NCBI GenBank assembly: GCA_017437095.1
Contig: JAFSBW010000033.1
Location: 1-64,000 of the forward strand
Reading direction: 5' to 3'
Origin: Oscillospiraceae bacterium
GTDB taxonomy: Bacteria; Bacillota; Clostridia; Oscillospirales; Oscillospiraceae
Length of the DNA stretch: 64,000 bases
In this document: positions 1 to 12,234 of the stretch, in pieces
Position numbering within the stretch: position 1 is the stretch's first letter
Layout of the letters: every line of letters begins with the position of its first letter
Translations under genes and position numbers: made by a program
Notes under the pieces: generated by a model
What the model was told of the DNA's origin: nothing
Seen by the model: only the letters and a program-made list of their open reading frames with translations
Database searches by the model: none

Positions 1-620
<620 letters not shown>

Positions 621-627
<7 letters not shown>

Positions 628-653
628 ATCCCGGGTCACCGTGGACCCGGGAT
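621..653 (-). terminator. Intrinsic terminator after galE
   Basis: Perfect 10-bp stem, ATCCCGGGTC (628-637) with GACCCGGGAT (644-653), loop of 6. Read on the minus strand it is followed by ATTTTTTATA, so it ends the lac/gal operon about 25 bases past the galE stop. Confidence 0.85.
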
Positions 654-677
654 GTCTGGGGGAAATAGCAGAGATAT

Positions 678-1682
678 TTATACAGATGCATTCTTGGCAA
701 ATTTCCAGGCGCTGCGGCACATATCTTCAACACTGTATACTGCCTCCCAGTCCAGAAGTTCCTTGGCCTTGGCTGCATCTGCCCAAAATGCAGGCAGATC
801 ACCGTCCCGGCGGGGGCCGATCACATAAGGCAGCTTGATGCCGTTAGCCTTTTCAAAGGCTGTTACAAGCTCCAGAACGGAAATGCCGTTGCCGGTGCCC
901 AAATTGATAGCTTCCACACCTTCGTGGGCTTGTGCGTATTCCAGTGCCTTTAAATGTCCTACGGCCAGGTCGACCACATGGAGATAGTCACGCTGGCAGG
1001 TGCCGTCCGGGGTATCATAGTCGCCGCCGAAGATGGTAAGCTTTTCCAGCTTGCCCGCGGCAACTCTTCCGATATAGGGCATCAGATTATTGGGGATGCC
1101 GTTGGGGTCATCCCCCAGAAGGCCGGATTCATGGGCGCCAATGGGGTTGAAATAGCGAAGCAGAACGGCGCAGAAATCGGGATGGGCAGTGCAGTAATCG
1201 GTAAGGATACGCTCGATCATCACCTTCGTCCAGCCGTAAGGGCTGGTAGACTGGATGGCAGGCATTTCTTCTTTATATGGATAGGGATTATTAGGGCCGT
1301 AGACGGTAGCAGAAGAGGAAAACACCAGCTTTTTACAACCAAATTTTTCCATAACCTCCAACAGTGTTAAGGTGCTGTCCAGGTTGTTGCGATAATATTC
1401 CAGAGGCTTCTTTACGCTCTCTCCCACAGCCTTGAAAGCAGCGAAATGGATCACCGCATCAATTTTATGCTGGGAGAAAACATGACGCAGCTGTTCCTTG
1501 CAGGTACAATTGGCCATATAGAAAGCAGGAGCTTTGCCGGTAATTTTACCGATGCGGTCCACTGCTCTATAGTGGGCGTTGCTCAAATCATCTACAATGA
1601 TGGGATGATATCCAGCGTTCATAAGCTCTACGACAGTATGGCTGCCGATATACCCGGCACCGCCGGTTACAAGAATGTTCAT
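678..1682 (-). CDS. galE: UDP-glucose 4-epimerase
   Basis: Interconverts UDP-galactose and UDP-glucose, closing the Leloir pathway. The 334-residue length is typical. The NAD-binding loop TGGAGYIG is at residues 6-13, the catalytic Ser region FSSSATVYG near 121-129, and the Tyr-Lys pair of the extended SDR family is Y149xxxK153. It is the last gene of the leftward operon lacZ-symporter-galK-galT-galE, starting 3 bases after the galT stop, and a strong terminator follows it. Its place with galK, galT and lacZ makes a galactose role much more likely than other SDR activities. Confidence 0.97.
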   Translation of the reverse strand: MNILVTGGAGYIGSHTVVELMNAGYHPIIVDDLSNAHYRAVDRIGKITGKAPAFYMANCTCKEQLRHVFSQHKIDAVIHFAAFKAVGESVKKPLEYYRNNLDSTLTLLEVMEKFGCKKLVFSSSATVYGPNNPYPYKEEMPAIQSTSPYGWTKVMIERILTDYCTAHPDFCAVLLRYFNPIGAHESGLLGDDPNGIPNNLMPYIGRVAAGKLEKLTIFGGDYDTPDGTCQRDYLHVVDLAVGHLKALEYAQAHEGVEAINLGTGNGISVLELVTAFEKANGIKLPYVIGPRRDGDLPAFWADAAKAKELLDWEAVYSVEDMCRSAWKFAKNASV

Positions 1683-1685
1683 GGA

Positions 1686-3176
1686 TTATACCTCCTTATT
1701 TACATAGTGGATAAATCGGTCAAAGGCTGCCGCACCGTCAGGATTTCTCTTATAGACGCCTGCGTGTTCCAGCACTTTGGTAAAAATCTTTCCAACTTCC
1801 ATTTTAAGAATCATGCCGGTGTTCTCAGGTGTAAATGTGCACCGGGCTTTCATATCCGCAACCCATTGCGCGTGCTTTTCCAGATCCCCGGTAAGCGGTT
1901 CATCCATCAAAATGGCCTCTTCCACCTGTGCCAACTCGTCTTTCAGTCTGGAAGGAAGTACCGCCAACCCCATAACCTCGATCAGGCCGATATTCTCTTT
2001 CTTGATATGGTGCAGCTCGGCATGGGGATGGAATACGCCCAGAGGATGTTCCTTCGTCGTAATATTGTTACGAAGCACCAGATCCATTTCATAGCTCTCT
2101 CCTCTGCGGCGGGCGATGGGGGTAATGGTATTGTGAAGCTCGCCCTCGGTTTCCGCAAATATAAAAGCTTCCTCGTCCGAATAGCCCCGCCAGGACTGGA
2201 GAATCCGGTCTGCCAGCTCCGCGATCCGCCGGGCATCCGGGCAGGTCAGGCGGATCACGCTCATAGGCCACTTCACAATACCGGCCGTTACATCCTCAAA
2301 GCCCTGGAAAACGATCTTCCTCTCAATGGGGGATCTCTCCATGGGGAAGCTGTAGCAGCCGCCCTGGAAATGCTCATGGCTTAGGATGCTGCCGCCAACA
2401 ATGGGCAAATCCGCATTGCTGCCGATGAAGTAATGGGGAAAAACGGTAACGAAATCCAGCAGCTTTTCAAAGGCCTCTTTATCGATTTTCATGGGCGTAT
2501 GCTCCGCATTGAAAGCGATGCAATGCTCGTTGTAGTATACATAGGGGCTGTACTGCAGATACCATGCCTTACCGCCGATGGTGATGGGAATGATTCGGTG
2601 ATTCTGCCGGGCGGGATGATTCATCCGGCCCGCGTAACCCTCATTTTCAGCACAGAGCTGACACTTGGGATACCCGGACTGGGGAGCAGCCTTTGCCGCG
2701 GCAATGGCTTTGGGGTCCTTTTCCGGCTTGCTCAGGTTGATCGTAATGTCCAGATTGCCGTATTCCGTCGCTGTTTTCCAGCGCATATCCTTCAGGATTC
2801 GATAGCGGCGGATATAATCGGTATCCTGGGAGAACTTGTAAAACCAATCTGTAGCGGCCTTGGGATTTTCCGAATACAATGTTTCAAACTGTCTGCGCAC
2901 CTCTCTGGGCGGCGGCGTCAGGATACCCATCAGTTTGGTATCAAAAAGGTCCCGGCTGGTGGTATCATCGGAAATGATACCTCTATTCACTGCGTCATCC
3001 GTCATGGCTTTCAGGATCTGTTCCAGCGGCATAGGACGGACTTCCGCAGGCTCAAAGCTGTCCAGCTGCTGGGGAGTAAGCAGCTGGTTTATAATAAACG
3101 CCTTGTCGCAGGGCTCGATCAGTTTCTTGTCCAAGCCGTACTGAACCAAGGCGGTGATTGTCATATTCATATCCAT
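1686..3176 (-). CDS. galT: UDP-glucose--hexose-1-phosphate uridylyltransferase, type 2 GalT
   Basis: Transfers UMP from UDP-glucose to galactose 1-phosphate. At 496 residues it belongs to the long Firmicutes GalT family (N- and C-terminal GalP_UDP_transf domains) and not to the 350-residue HPH type. The active-site motif here is SHEHFQGG. An in-frame extension to 3290 exists, but the ATG at 3174-3176 (MDMNMT) has AAAGGAG eight bases upstream and is the likely start. The extra upstream codons would read through an inverted repeat (3206-3242). It lies between galK and galE in the operon. Confidence 0.95.
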   Translation of the reverse strand: MDMNMTITALVQYGLDKKLIEPCDKAFIINQLLTPQQLDSFEPAEVRPMPLEQILKAMTDDAVNRGIISDDTTSRDLFDTKLMGILTPPPREVRRQFETLYSENPKAATDWFYKFSQDTDYIRRYRILKDMRWKTATEYGNLDITINLSKPEKDPKAIAAAKAAPQSGYPKCQLCAENEGYAGRMNHPARQNHRIIPITIGGKAWYLQYSPYVYYNEHCIAFNAEHTPMKIDKEAFEKLLDFVTVFPHYFIGSNADLPIVGGSILSHEHFQGGCYSFPMERSPIERKIVFQGFEDVTAGIVKWPMSVIRLTCPDARRIAELADRILQSWRGYSDEEAFIFAETEGELHNTITPIARRRGESYEMDLVLRNNITTKEHPLGVFHPHAELHHIKKENIGLIEVMGLAVLPSRLKDELAQVEEAILMDEPLTGDLEKHAQWVADMKARCTFTPENTGMILKMEVGKIFTKVLEHAGVYKRNPDGAAAFDRFIHYVNKEV

Positions 3177-3205
3177 AACAAACACTCCTTTGCATGGTTT
3201 GGTTG

Positions 3206-3242
3206 GCCTGTCAGGCCGTTGGCTTTCTCCGGCCTGACAGGC
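3206..3242 (-). promoter_or_regulatory. Intercistronic hairpin between galK and galT
   Basis: Perfect 12-bp inverted repeat: GCCTGTCAGGCC (3206-3217) and GGCCTGACAGGC (3231-3242) with a 13-base loop. It sits in the 117-base galK-galT gap, 30 bases before the galT start, and has no T-tract on either strand. It may stabilise or process the operon mRNA, or adjust galT expression; that role is inferred. Confidence 0.6.
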
Positions 3243-3293
3243 TCTATGGGATTGCGAATTCTGCTTGCGGGGAAGGGCCCAGCTCCCCACAGC

Positions 3294-4427
3294 TTAGTTT
3301 ACTCGGACTCCGCCCTGCTCCCTGACATTCAGGACATGGCAGGTATCCTTGCCCAAAACAGCTTCGATACGGTTTTTGAAGGCATCCAGCATATCCAGCG
3401 GCACAAACGCCTGGACAGTTCCGGCAAATCCGCCACCGTGAACACGGTAAGCGCCCTTGCCTTCCAATAGCTTTTTGCATAGCGCTAAGGCAACCGCCAC
3501 CTCTTGATGGACTACCGCGCCAGCGGGGGTAATATTCTGCAGGTACATCCAGGAGCTTCTTCCGGATTCGGTGACCAGCTCCAGAAAGGTGTCCACATCC
3601 TGATTCTTCAGTGCCCTTACCTGACCGCGCACCCGTTCATTCTCTTCATAGATATGCATGGCGCGCAGAATTGCACGGTCGGAAACCGTCTTGCGGAGCT
3701 CAGGCATCGCGGCGAAAAAATCTTCCTCCGGGATTTGACGCAGAACCTCTTTTCCAAAAAACCGACAGACCTGCTTCATTTCTGCCGGAATGGCAGCGTA
3801 CTCATCGGTCAGATCCGCATGGTCAGCGCCGCTGTCAATAATGCACAGCGCGTACCCGGCTTTCTCCAGATCAAAGCTTATTTTCTCAACCTCTGGCTTT
3901 GCAGGATCTTCAAAATCGATAAACACGAGACTACCCACAGAAGAAGCCATCTGATCCATCAGGCCGCAGGGCTTTCCGAAGTAGACATTCTCAGCATATT
4001 GTCCGATCTGGGCAATCTCAATGGCGCTGAGTTTCTTATGGAAGAACATCTCATTGAGGACAGTTCCTACAAGAACTTCAAATGCGGCGGAAGAGCTGAG
4101 GCCGGAGCCCGGCAGAACCGTGGAGGAAACTGCCATATCAAAACCCTGAAGCTTGGCGCCACGGCGGGCGAAGGCAGCAGCCACGCCCCGAACAAGAGCT
4201 GCCGTAGTATTTTTCTCTTCCTCATGGACGCTCAGGTCCGTAAGATTCACTTCGAACGGGGAATAGCCCTCGGACCGTACACAGATTGTAGAAGACCCGT
4301 TCAAAGTTACATCCGCCAGGGTCTCCAGATTTACCGCGGCGGCTAATACGCAGCCGTGCTGGTGGTCTGTATGATTGCCGCCGATTTCCGTTCTGCCGGG
4401 GGCGGAAAACCGATAATGCTTTTCCAT
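3294..4427 (-). CDS. galK: Galactokinase
   Basis: Phosphorylates alpha-D-galactose with ATP to galactose 1-phosphate; GHMP kinase family, 377 residues. The sugar-binding signature appears as GRTEIGGNHTDHQ at residues 11-23 in place of the classic GRxNLIGEHTDY. This variant is seen in Ruminococcaceae galactokinases and helps to place the organism. The ATP-binding motif LPGSGLSSSAA spans about 105-115. The start ATG lies just after the stop of the symporter gene with 1 base between, so the two are translationally coupled. No galM mutarotase is present in the operon. Confidence 0.96.
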   Translation of the reverse strand: MEKHYRFSAPGRTEIGGNHTDHQHGCVLAAAVNLETLADVTLNGSSTICVRSEGYSPFEVNLTDLSVHEEEKNTTAALVRGVAAAFARRGAKLQGFDMAVSSTVLPGSGLSSSAAFEVLVGTVLNEMFFHKKLSAIEIAQIGQYAENVYFGKPCGLMDQMASSVGSLVFIDFEDPAKPEVEKISFDLEKAGYALCIIDSGADHADLTDEYAAIPAEMKQVCRFFGKEVLRQIPEEDFFAAMPELRKTVSDRAILRAMHIYEENERVRGQVRALKNQDVDTFLELVTESGRSSWMYLQNITPAGAVVHQEVAVALALCKKLLEGKGAYRVHGGGFAGTVQAFVPLDMLDAFKNRIEAVLGKDTCHVLNVREQGGVRVN

Positions 4428-4428
4428 A

Positions 4429-5790
4429 TTATTTTACCTTTGCTTCAATCAGTTCCTTGTTGGCCTTTTCCACACGCAGGAACACCAGCAGAACGCCGAC
4501 GGCAGCACAGAGGATCACGGGCATCCACAGGTACAGGAAGTTCAACATGTTGACAGTAGCGGCGGTCTGAACTACTGCATTCTCAACATAGCCGGCTGCA
4601 TCCAGGAGCCAGCCGCAGATTGCGGTGCCCAGTGCGCCGCCCAGCTTGATGCCCAGGGAGGAGCAGGAATACATCATGCCTTCCAGTCTGTAGCCGGTTG
4701 TCATAGTAGTGAACTCGGAGCAGGATGCGATCAGCGCGTTCAGGTCGCCCTGCAGGGGCGCGATACCGATGGTAGAGACTGCGGTGAAAGCGATCATCAG
4801 GGGGAAGCTGCCCATATAGGCGGCCACCATAACGCCGACTCTTCCCAATGCGGCCAGCACATAGCCCCAGATGTTCAGCTTATACATACCGCCCATCTTC
4901 TTGATCACATAGGGAAGGATCGTAAGAGCAACAACCATGGTGATGTTGATACCCAGAGATAAGTCGCTGAACAGTTCCTCGTTGCCCAGGATGTACTTGG
5001 CGTAGTAAGTGCCCATGCCGATGACGGAAGCGTAGAGCTGCGTCAGGATATAGCTGCAGCAGATAATCACATAATACTTGTTCTTGAGCAGGAGCTTGAA
5101 GGACTGCAGGAAGGTGAGCTTATGCTCCTCTTCCCGTTCCTCGTCCATTTCCTCATCCGCTTCGGGAAGCTCCTTGACGGAGAAGACGGAAAGAGTGTTT
5201 GTAATCAAGCCAACTACCGCATAGATGATGGCGATCAGTCTCCATCCCACAACGCCGCCGCCGAGCCAGCCCACTGCGAAAATGGTAACAGCCTCAATGA
5301 CGATCTTGGTTGCAAAGGCAAAGATGAAGCGGAAGGAACCGATCTGGACTCTCTCGCTGGTGTTCTTGGTGATCAGTGCGGTCAGGGATGCGTATGCAAT
5401 GTTGTTTGCGGTGAAGAAGACTGCGTTCAGCAGAGTGTAAGACAGGAAGAAGAAAATGTACTGTGCCGTCTGACCCCAGCTGGTGGGAATAGAGAAGCAG
5501 GCAACCAGGGTAACTGCGCAGCCGATGTAGGGCCAGAGCATCCAGGGACGAGCCTTGCCCATCTTGGTGTGGGTTTTATCGATCATTCTTCCGAAGAAGA
5601 AGTCGGAAACGCCGTCAAAAATTTTGGAAGCTGCGATCAGGGTACTTACAATGCCCATGCTCAGGCCGACGGTATCGGTCAGATAGATCATCATAAACGC
5701 AGTCAGCAGTGCGTAAACACAGTTGCCTGCAATGTCGCCGGAGCCGTAGCCGACCTTGTGATACCATTTCAAATATTTCTTTTCGTTCAT
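4429..5790 (-). CDS. GPH-family sugar:cation symporter, probably lactose/galactoside
   Basis: A 453-residue polytopic protein with about 12 hydrophobic segments and the glycoside-pentoside-hexuronide family loop RMIDKTHTKMGKARPW near residues 67-82, as in MelB. A charged stretch of Glu and Arg near residues 212-225 is the central cytoplasmic loop. It lies between lacZ and galK, so import of lactose or another beta-galactoside with Na+ or H+ is the natural role; the substrate is inferred from context. There is no IIA-like C-terminal domain, unlike LacS. Start ATG at 5788-5790 has a GAGGAGAG-type ribosome site. Confidence 0.9.
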   Translation of the reverse strand: MNEKKYLKWYHKVGYGSGDIAGNCVYALLTAFMMIYLTDTVGLSMGIVSTLIAASKIFDGVSDFFFGRMIDKTHTKMGKARPWMLWPYIGCAVTLVACFSIPTSWGQTAQYIFFFLSYTLLNAVFFTANNIAYASLTALITKNTSERVQIGSFRFIFAFATKIVIEAVTIFAVGWLGGGVVGWRLIAIIYAVVGLITNTLSVFSVKELPEADEEMDEEREEEHKLTFLQSFKLLLKNKYYVIICCSYILTQLYASVIGMGTYYAKYILGNEELFSDLSLGINITMVVALTILPYVIKKMGGMYKLNIWGYVLAALGRVGVMVAAYMGSFPLMIAFTAVSTIGIAPLQGDLNALIASCSEFTTMTTGYRLEGMMYSCSSLGIKLGGALGTAICGWLLDAAGYVENAVVQTAATVNMLNFLYLWMPVILCAAVGVLLVFLRVEKANKELIEAKVK

Positions 5791-5812
5791 AGTAGTAACT
5801 CTCCTCTATTCA

Positions 5813-9113
<3,301 letters not shown>

Positions 9114-10001
9114 ATGTACATAAACTCGGGTTATCTTAACAATTCCAGACTTCCTTTCAAGGACAAGTCCAAGCCTCTGATCGTTGGTAGCTGCGGTACC
9201 TACCGTCTGCGCACCCGGAATAGGCTTCCGACTTGGCGGCCTAAAGGACGGCTTGACTATCAATTGCTGTATGTAGCCTCCGGAAAAACTGTGTTTTATT
9301 TTAACGGTGAACCAAAAGAAGTTGCCGCCGGACATATGGTTCTGATTCAGCCCCGGCAAGAGCAGCGCTATGAGTATTTTGGAAAGGATAAACCTGAGGT
9401 ATATTGGGTACATTTTACCGGTTCCGATGTGAAAAATATTCTGCGCCACTATGACATTCCCCTGGATCGGAATGTTATTTACTCCGGAACATCTTCTACC
9501 TATGCCTACCTGTTCAAGGAAATGATAAACGAATTGCAGACCTGCCGAACGGGCTATCGGGATCTGCTTGAAATGTACCTGCGGCAAATCTTCCTGCTGA
9601 TTCAACGCAGCTGGGAGGAACGAAAGCCCTCCGTCACCACTTACATCCAAGAAGAAATGGAATATGCCAGACGGTATTTCCACGAGCATTATAACGAGGA
9701 TATCAGCATTGAGGAATACGCCCAGTCCCGCGGTATGAGTGTTAGCTGGTTCCTGCGGAACTTTAAGCAGATGACCATGAAATCTCCCATGCAGTATATT
9801 CTGAACATCCGTATGAACAATGCAGTCAGCCTGCTAGAAACTACGGATTATAATGTGACGGAGATTTCTGCCATTGTGGGTTATGATAATCCGCTGTACT
9901 TCAGCCGGATCTTCAAAAAACAAAAGGGCGTATCCCCTTCTGATTATCGGAAGCTGCTACACGCCAATGCAAATCATCATGCAGAAAAGGCGCCGCAATA
10001 A
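9114..10001 (+). CDS. AraC-family transcriptional regulator, probable activator of the lac/gal operon
   Basis: 295 residues: an N-terminal cupin-like sugar-sensing domain (about 15-150, with the GHMVLIQPRQEQRY segment typical of the AraC binding fold) and two helix-turn-helix motifs from about 185 to 285, ending in the family signature around GYDNPLYFSRIFKKQKGVSP. The ATG at 9114 with GGAGG seven bases upstream is preferred over an in-frame start at 9099. It is divergently placed next to lacZ, the usual position for a lactose/galactose activator. It probably binds a sugar and recruits polymerase to the lacZ promoter; this is inference from position. Confidence 0.92.
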   Translation: MYINSGYLNNSRLPFKDKSKPLIVGSCGTYRLRTRNRLPTWRPKGRLDYQLLYVASGKTVFYFNGEPKEVAAGHMVLIQPRQEQRYEYFGKDKPEVYWVHFTGSDVKNILRHYDIPLDRNVIYSGTSSTYAYLFKEMINELQTCRTGYRDLLEMYLRQIFLLIQRSWEERKPSVTTYIQEEMEYARRYFHEHYNEDISIEEYAQSRGMSVSWFLRNFKQMTMKSPMQYILNIRMNNAVSLLETTDYNVTEISAIVGYDNPLYFSRIFKKQKGVSPSDYRKLLHANANHHAEKAPQ

Positions 10002-10012
10002 CGCGGCGCCTT
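9987..10012. terminator. Bidirectional terminator between the AraC and sodC genes
   Basis: Perfect 10-bp stem AAGGCGCCGC (9987-9996) / GCGGCGCCTT (10003-10012) overlapping the AraC stop codon and lying 2 bases from the sodC stop. It serves the two converging genes. Confidence 0.75.
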
Positions 10013-10014
10013 AA

Positions 10015-10464
10015 TTATTGACCCTTGCGGATCACACCGCAGGCGATTTTCCTTCCTGCATTGCCAGCAGGCTGCGTATAGAAGTCGTCTGGCTTACTGT
10101 GAATGACCACGGTACATCCGATCACCTCATTCACAGAAAAACGATCTGTTTTGAAAGACAGATACGCATTCCCCCGGCACCGAATCAGCGGCGGCAGATC
10201 GCCCGCATGTTCCGGATGTGGCTGTCCTGTGGGGCTATAATGGCCTTGTGTTCCGGAAAACCCGGTACCGGAGCAATCTCTGCCTTGATGGATATGAAAT
10301 CCAAAGAATCCCGTTGTGCTTTCCTTGGGTAGTCCAGAAATCCTCGCCACCACTAAAACATATCCATTCTCCTGGTAAAACTCAACACATCCGGATAACT
10401 GCGGATTTTCCGCTCCACCCGAAATTCCGGCCACAGCATCCGGGCAGTTATTGCAATTTCCCAT
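10015..10464 (-). CDS. Cu/Zn superoxide dismutase family protein, cytoplasmic form
   Basis: 149 residues with all metal ligands of the SodC family visible. The copper His pair is in GFHIHQG, the bridging His in GHYSP, the zinc His pair and Asp in HPEHAGDLP, the fourth copper His in VVIHSKPDD, and the disulfide Cys pair in RDCSG and ACGVI. The active-site segment reads GNAGRKIACG. No signal peptide is seen; the start MGNCNNCPDAVAGI carries two extra Cys. It should convert superoxide to oxygen and peroxide. The gene is monocistronic, with GAGGTGAGCTT before the ATG. A SodC in a strict anaerobe is uncommon but known in Clostridia. Confidence 0.93.
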   Translation of the reverse strand: MGNCNNCPDAVAGISGGAENPQLSGCVEFYQENGYVLVVARISGLPKESTTGFFGFHIHQGRDCSGTGFSGTQGHYSPTGQPHPEHAGDLPPLIRCRGNAYLSFKTDRFSVNEVIGCTVVIHSKPDDFYTQPAGNAGRKIACGVIRKGQ

Positions 10465-10920
10465 AAGCTCACCTCATGTCAGTCTATGACATACTCTTCT
10501 TGTTGTCCTAATGCTCTAATATAATCCTTTCGGTGTTTTTTGCTTTTGTTGCCAGAATTTCCGCTTATTTTTCCTGTCCCCAGCAAAAAACAGAGGCCCA
10601 AAAGATATGCCTCTGTTCTTTTTTTCAGTTTGGGTTCTCCTCTGCCGGAATAGTTTCTGCTGCCATATCCTCTCCAGTAGTATCAACAGCTTCCAAACGA
10701 TAGCTTTTAGGCCGACTTTTAGACCGCTTGAATCTCAATCAAAATTCAATCATTCAAGAGGTGTCGTTATGGCAGGAAGCACAATGCGAGAAATAGTGCT
10801 TCTTGAAGATACAGGTATCACGCAAGGGCTAGCCCCTCTCGATGTGGCGTTTGCAGTTCTCAGACCGCAGGAGATGGCACAGCCCAGATATTCACCCATA
10901 ACACCCTCCAGTTGGATTCT
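10465..10920. other. Intergenic region with decayed coding sequence
   Basis: 456 bases between sodC and the CoiA-like gene. On the minus strand a 36-codon open stretch (about 10625-10735) ends in TIPAEENPN and a stop directly before an intrinsic terminator, and has no start signal. It looks like the surviving C-terminus of a lost gene. A separate 49-codon minus-strand ORF (10750-10899) starts 21 bases past the CoiA-like stop with TGGAGGG 4 bases before its ATG, but matches nothing I recognise. Neither is called as a gene. Confidence 0.35.
10589..10617. terminator. Bidirectional terminator
   Basis: Stem AACAGAGGC (10589-10597) / GCCTCTGTT (10609-10617), loop 11, with A/T runs on both sides (T7 on the plus side, T6 on the minus side). 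It probably ends transcription of the CoiA-like gene and the decayed ORF downstream of it. Confidence 0.7.
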
Positions 10921-11997
10921 CTACTTTCGATACGGAGATTTGTTCTTATCGTAGATGATAACCTGTTCGGTACTTTGTTCAACCGGACGGGAGCCTTTGC
11001 ACGCCGGATATCTGCTGCATCCTGCAAACACCCCATTGGGTCCTTTCCTTCGCCGCAAGGGCGCTCCGCATTGCGGGCATTGATACTCCGAAATCTTTTT
11101 AATCGGCCTGATATGGTTGATCGTTTCAAACTCTTTTTTTAGTATCTCCGGTTGTTTCCTGAAATCATTCACATGGTCTATACCGCTGTGCGCCAGGCAA
11201 AAAGCCTCCGCGTGGCGATCATAGCAATACCAGCAATGTTCGCAATCCTCCCGCCGGGCAGCATATACATTCTTAATTTGCTGCTTTTGCGCAGGGCACA
11301 AATAACCAGCTTCAAATTTTTCCGGTTTTACAGCTTTCGCTCGGTACTTCTTGTCCCATTCCTCAACAACACGATTATATATCCAAGTCTTGTTCCCAGG
11401 TTCCATTATGTACTTCGACAATTCTGCCATTGAAGTAATTTCATCAGCACTCTCAATGTTGACAACAATCACTGGTATATTGGATTTTTTACCCGCTGCA
11501 GCAATTTCTCTATAGTCAGATTCATTATAGTAGTCCTCAATATTCAGGATCACCCGGAATGTGTTAGAATCGGCAGAACACAAAAGCACCGGCGGATATT
11601 TTCCCGGCTCGCTTACATATTTTACTTCTGTCAAATCCAACAGATGCCCTTTTCGTACAATTTCCGGCTTTTTGTTAGAGTTAAATTTCAAAATAGCATC
11701 CGGTAAGTAGAACTTCAAATTTTTTCGAAGGAAGTCATGGAACGCTCTATAGATAGACATTTCCTGGCCATAGTAACACTCATTGTTTGTCTCGTGGGCA
11801 AAGTGATGTCTATTCTCCTCTCCCTTGCGCGCCACAAGACGCGTACCACAATCAGGGCAAATGCATTTACAATCGAGCCCACGAGGAACTGCATCAACTG
11901 TCAGCAATTCACCGGTACCCATCGCAACACCAAAATACAGCGATCTGGCCTTCTTTTTCTTGATATTCACGCGTTTTCCTTCTTGAAGCTCTGCCAT
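10921..11997 (-). CDS. CoiA-like protein with C-terminal topoisomerase-type zinc ribbon
   Basis: 358 residues. The N-terminal third carries the CoiA-type zinc motif CPDCGTRLVARKG followed by RHHFAHE, as at the start of competence protein CoiA, whose family has a restriction-endonuclease-like fold. A central Cys cluster (CEHCWYCYDRHAEAFC) may bind another zinc, and the C-terminus has a zf-C4_Topoisom ribbon, CPQCGAPLRRRKG and CSRYPACKG. This suggests a nuclease or DNA-binding protein acting on DNA intermediates; the substrate is unknown. ATG at 11995-11997 (MAELQ) with AAAGGG upstream is preferred over a GTG at 12006. It lies beside recQ, same strand, in a separate unit. Confidence 0.75.
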   Translation of the reverse strand: MAELQEGKRVNIKKKKARSLYFGVAMGTGELLTVDAVPRGLDCKCICPDCGTRLVARKGEENRHHFAHETNNECYYGQEMSIYRAFHDFLRKNLKFYLPDAILKFNSNKKPEIVRKGHLLDLTEVKYVSEPGKYPPVLLCSADSNTFRVILNIEDYYNESDYREIAAAGKKSNIPVIVVNIESADEITSMAELSKYIMEPGNKTWIYNRVVEEWDKKYRAKAVKPEKFEAGYLCPAQKQQIKNVYAARREDCEHCWYCYDRHAEAFCLAHSGIDHVNDFRKQPEILKKEFETINHIRPIKKISEYQCPQCGAPLRRRKGPNGVFAGCSRYPACKGSRPVEQSTEQVIIYDKNKSPYRK

Positions 11998-12234
11998 TCC
12001 AATCACCCTTTCATATAGCTATCTACAAACGCAAACAGCGCAATGATTTGATTCTGTAGTAAGTATTATATTTTCTAAAATTATTTCTTTCGAATTTCAT
12101 CCGCATTTTCTTTTTCCGAAGAAACCAGCCTATATAGATACAGCAGGCGTATACCAATCCGCTTTTGTTCCGCTTTTGTCTTTACCCAAGATGCCTCTGT
12201 TGCATACTCATGCCCTCATTTTTATTTCGGACTT

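Noticed and set aside
3177..3290. N-terminal extension of GalT to 534 residues
   Set aside because: The extra 38 codons run through the galK-galT hairpin, have no ribosome site, and do not resemble the family; the ATG at 3176 does.
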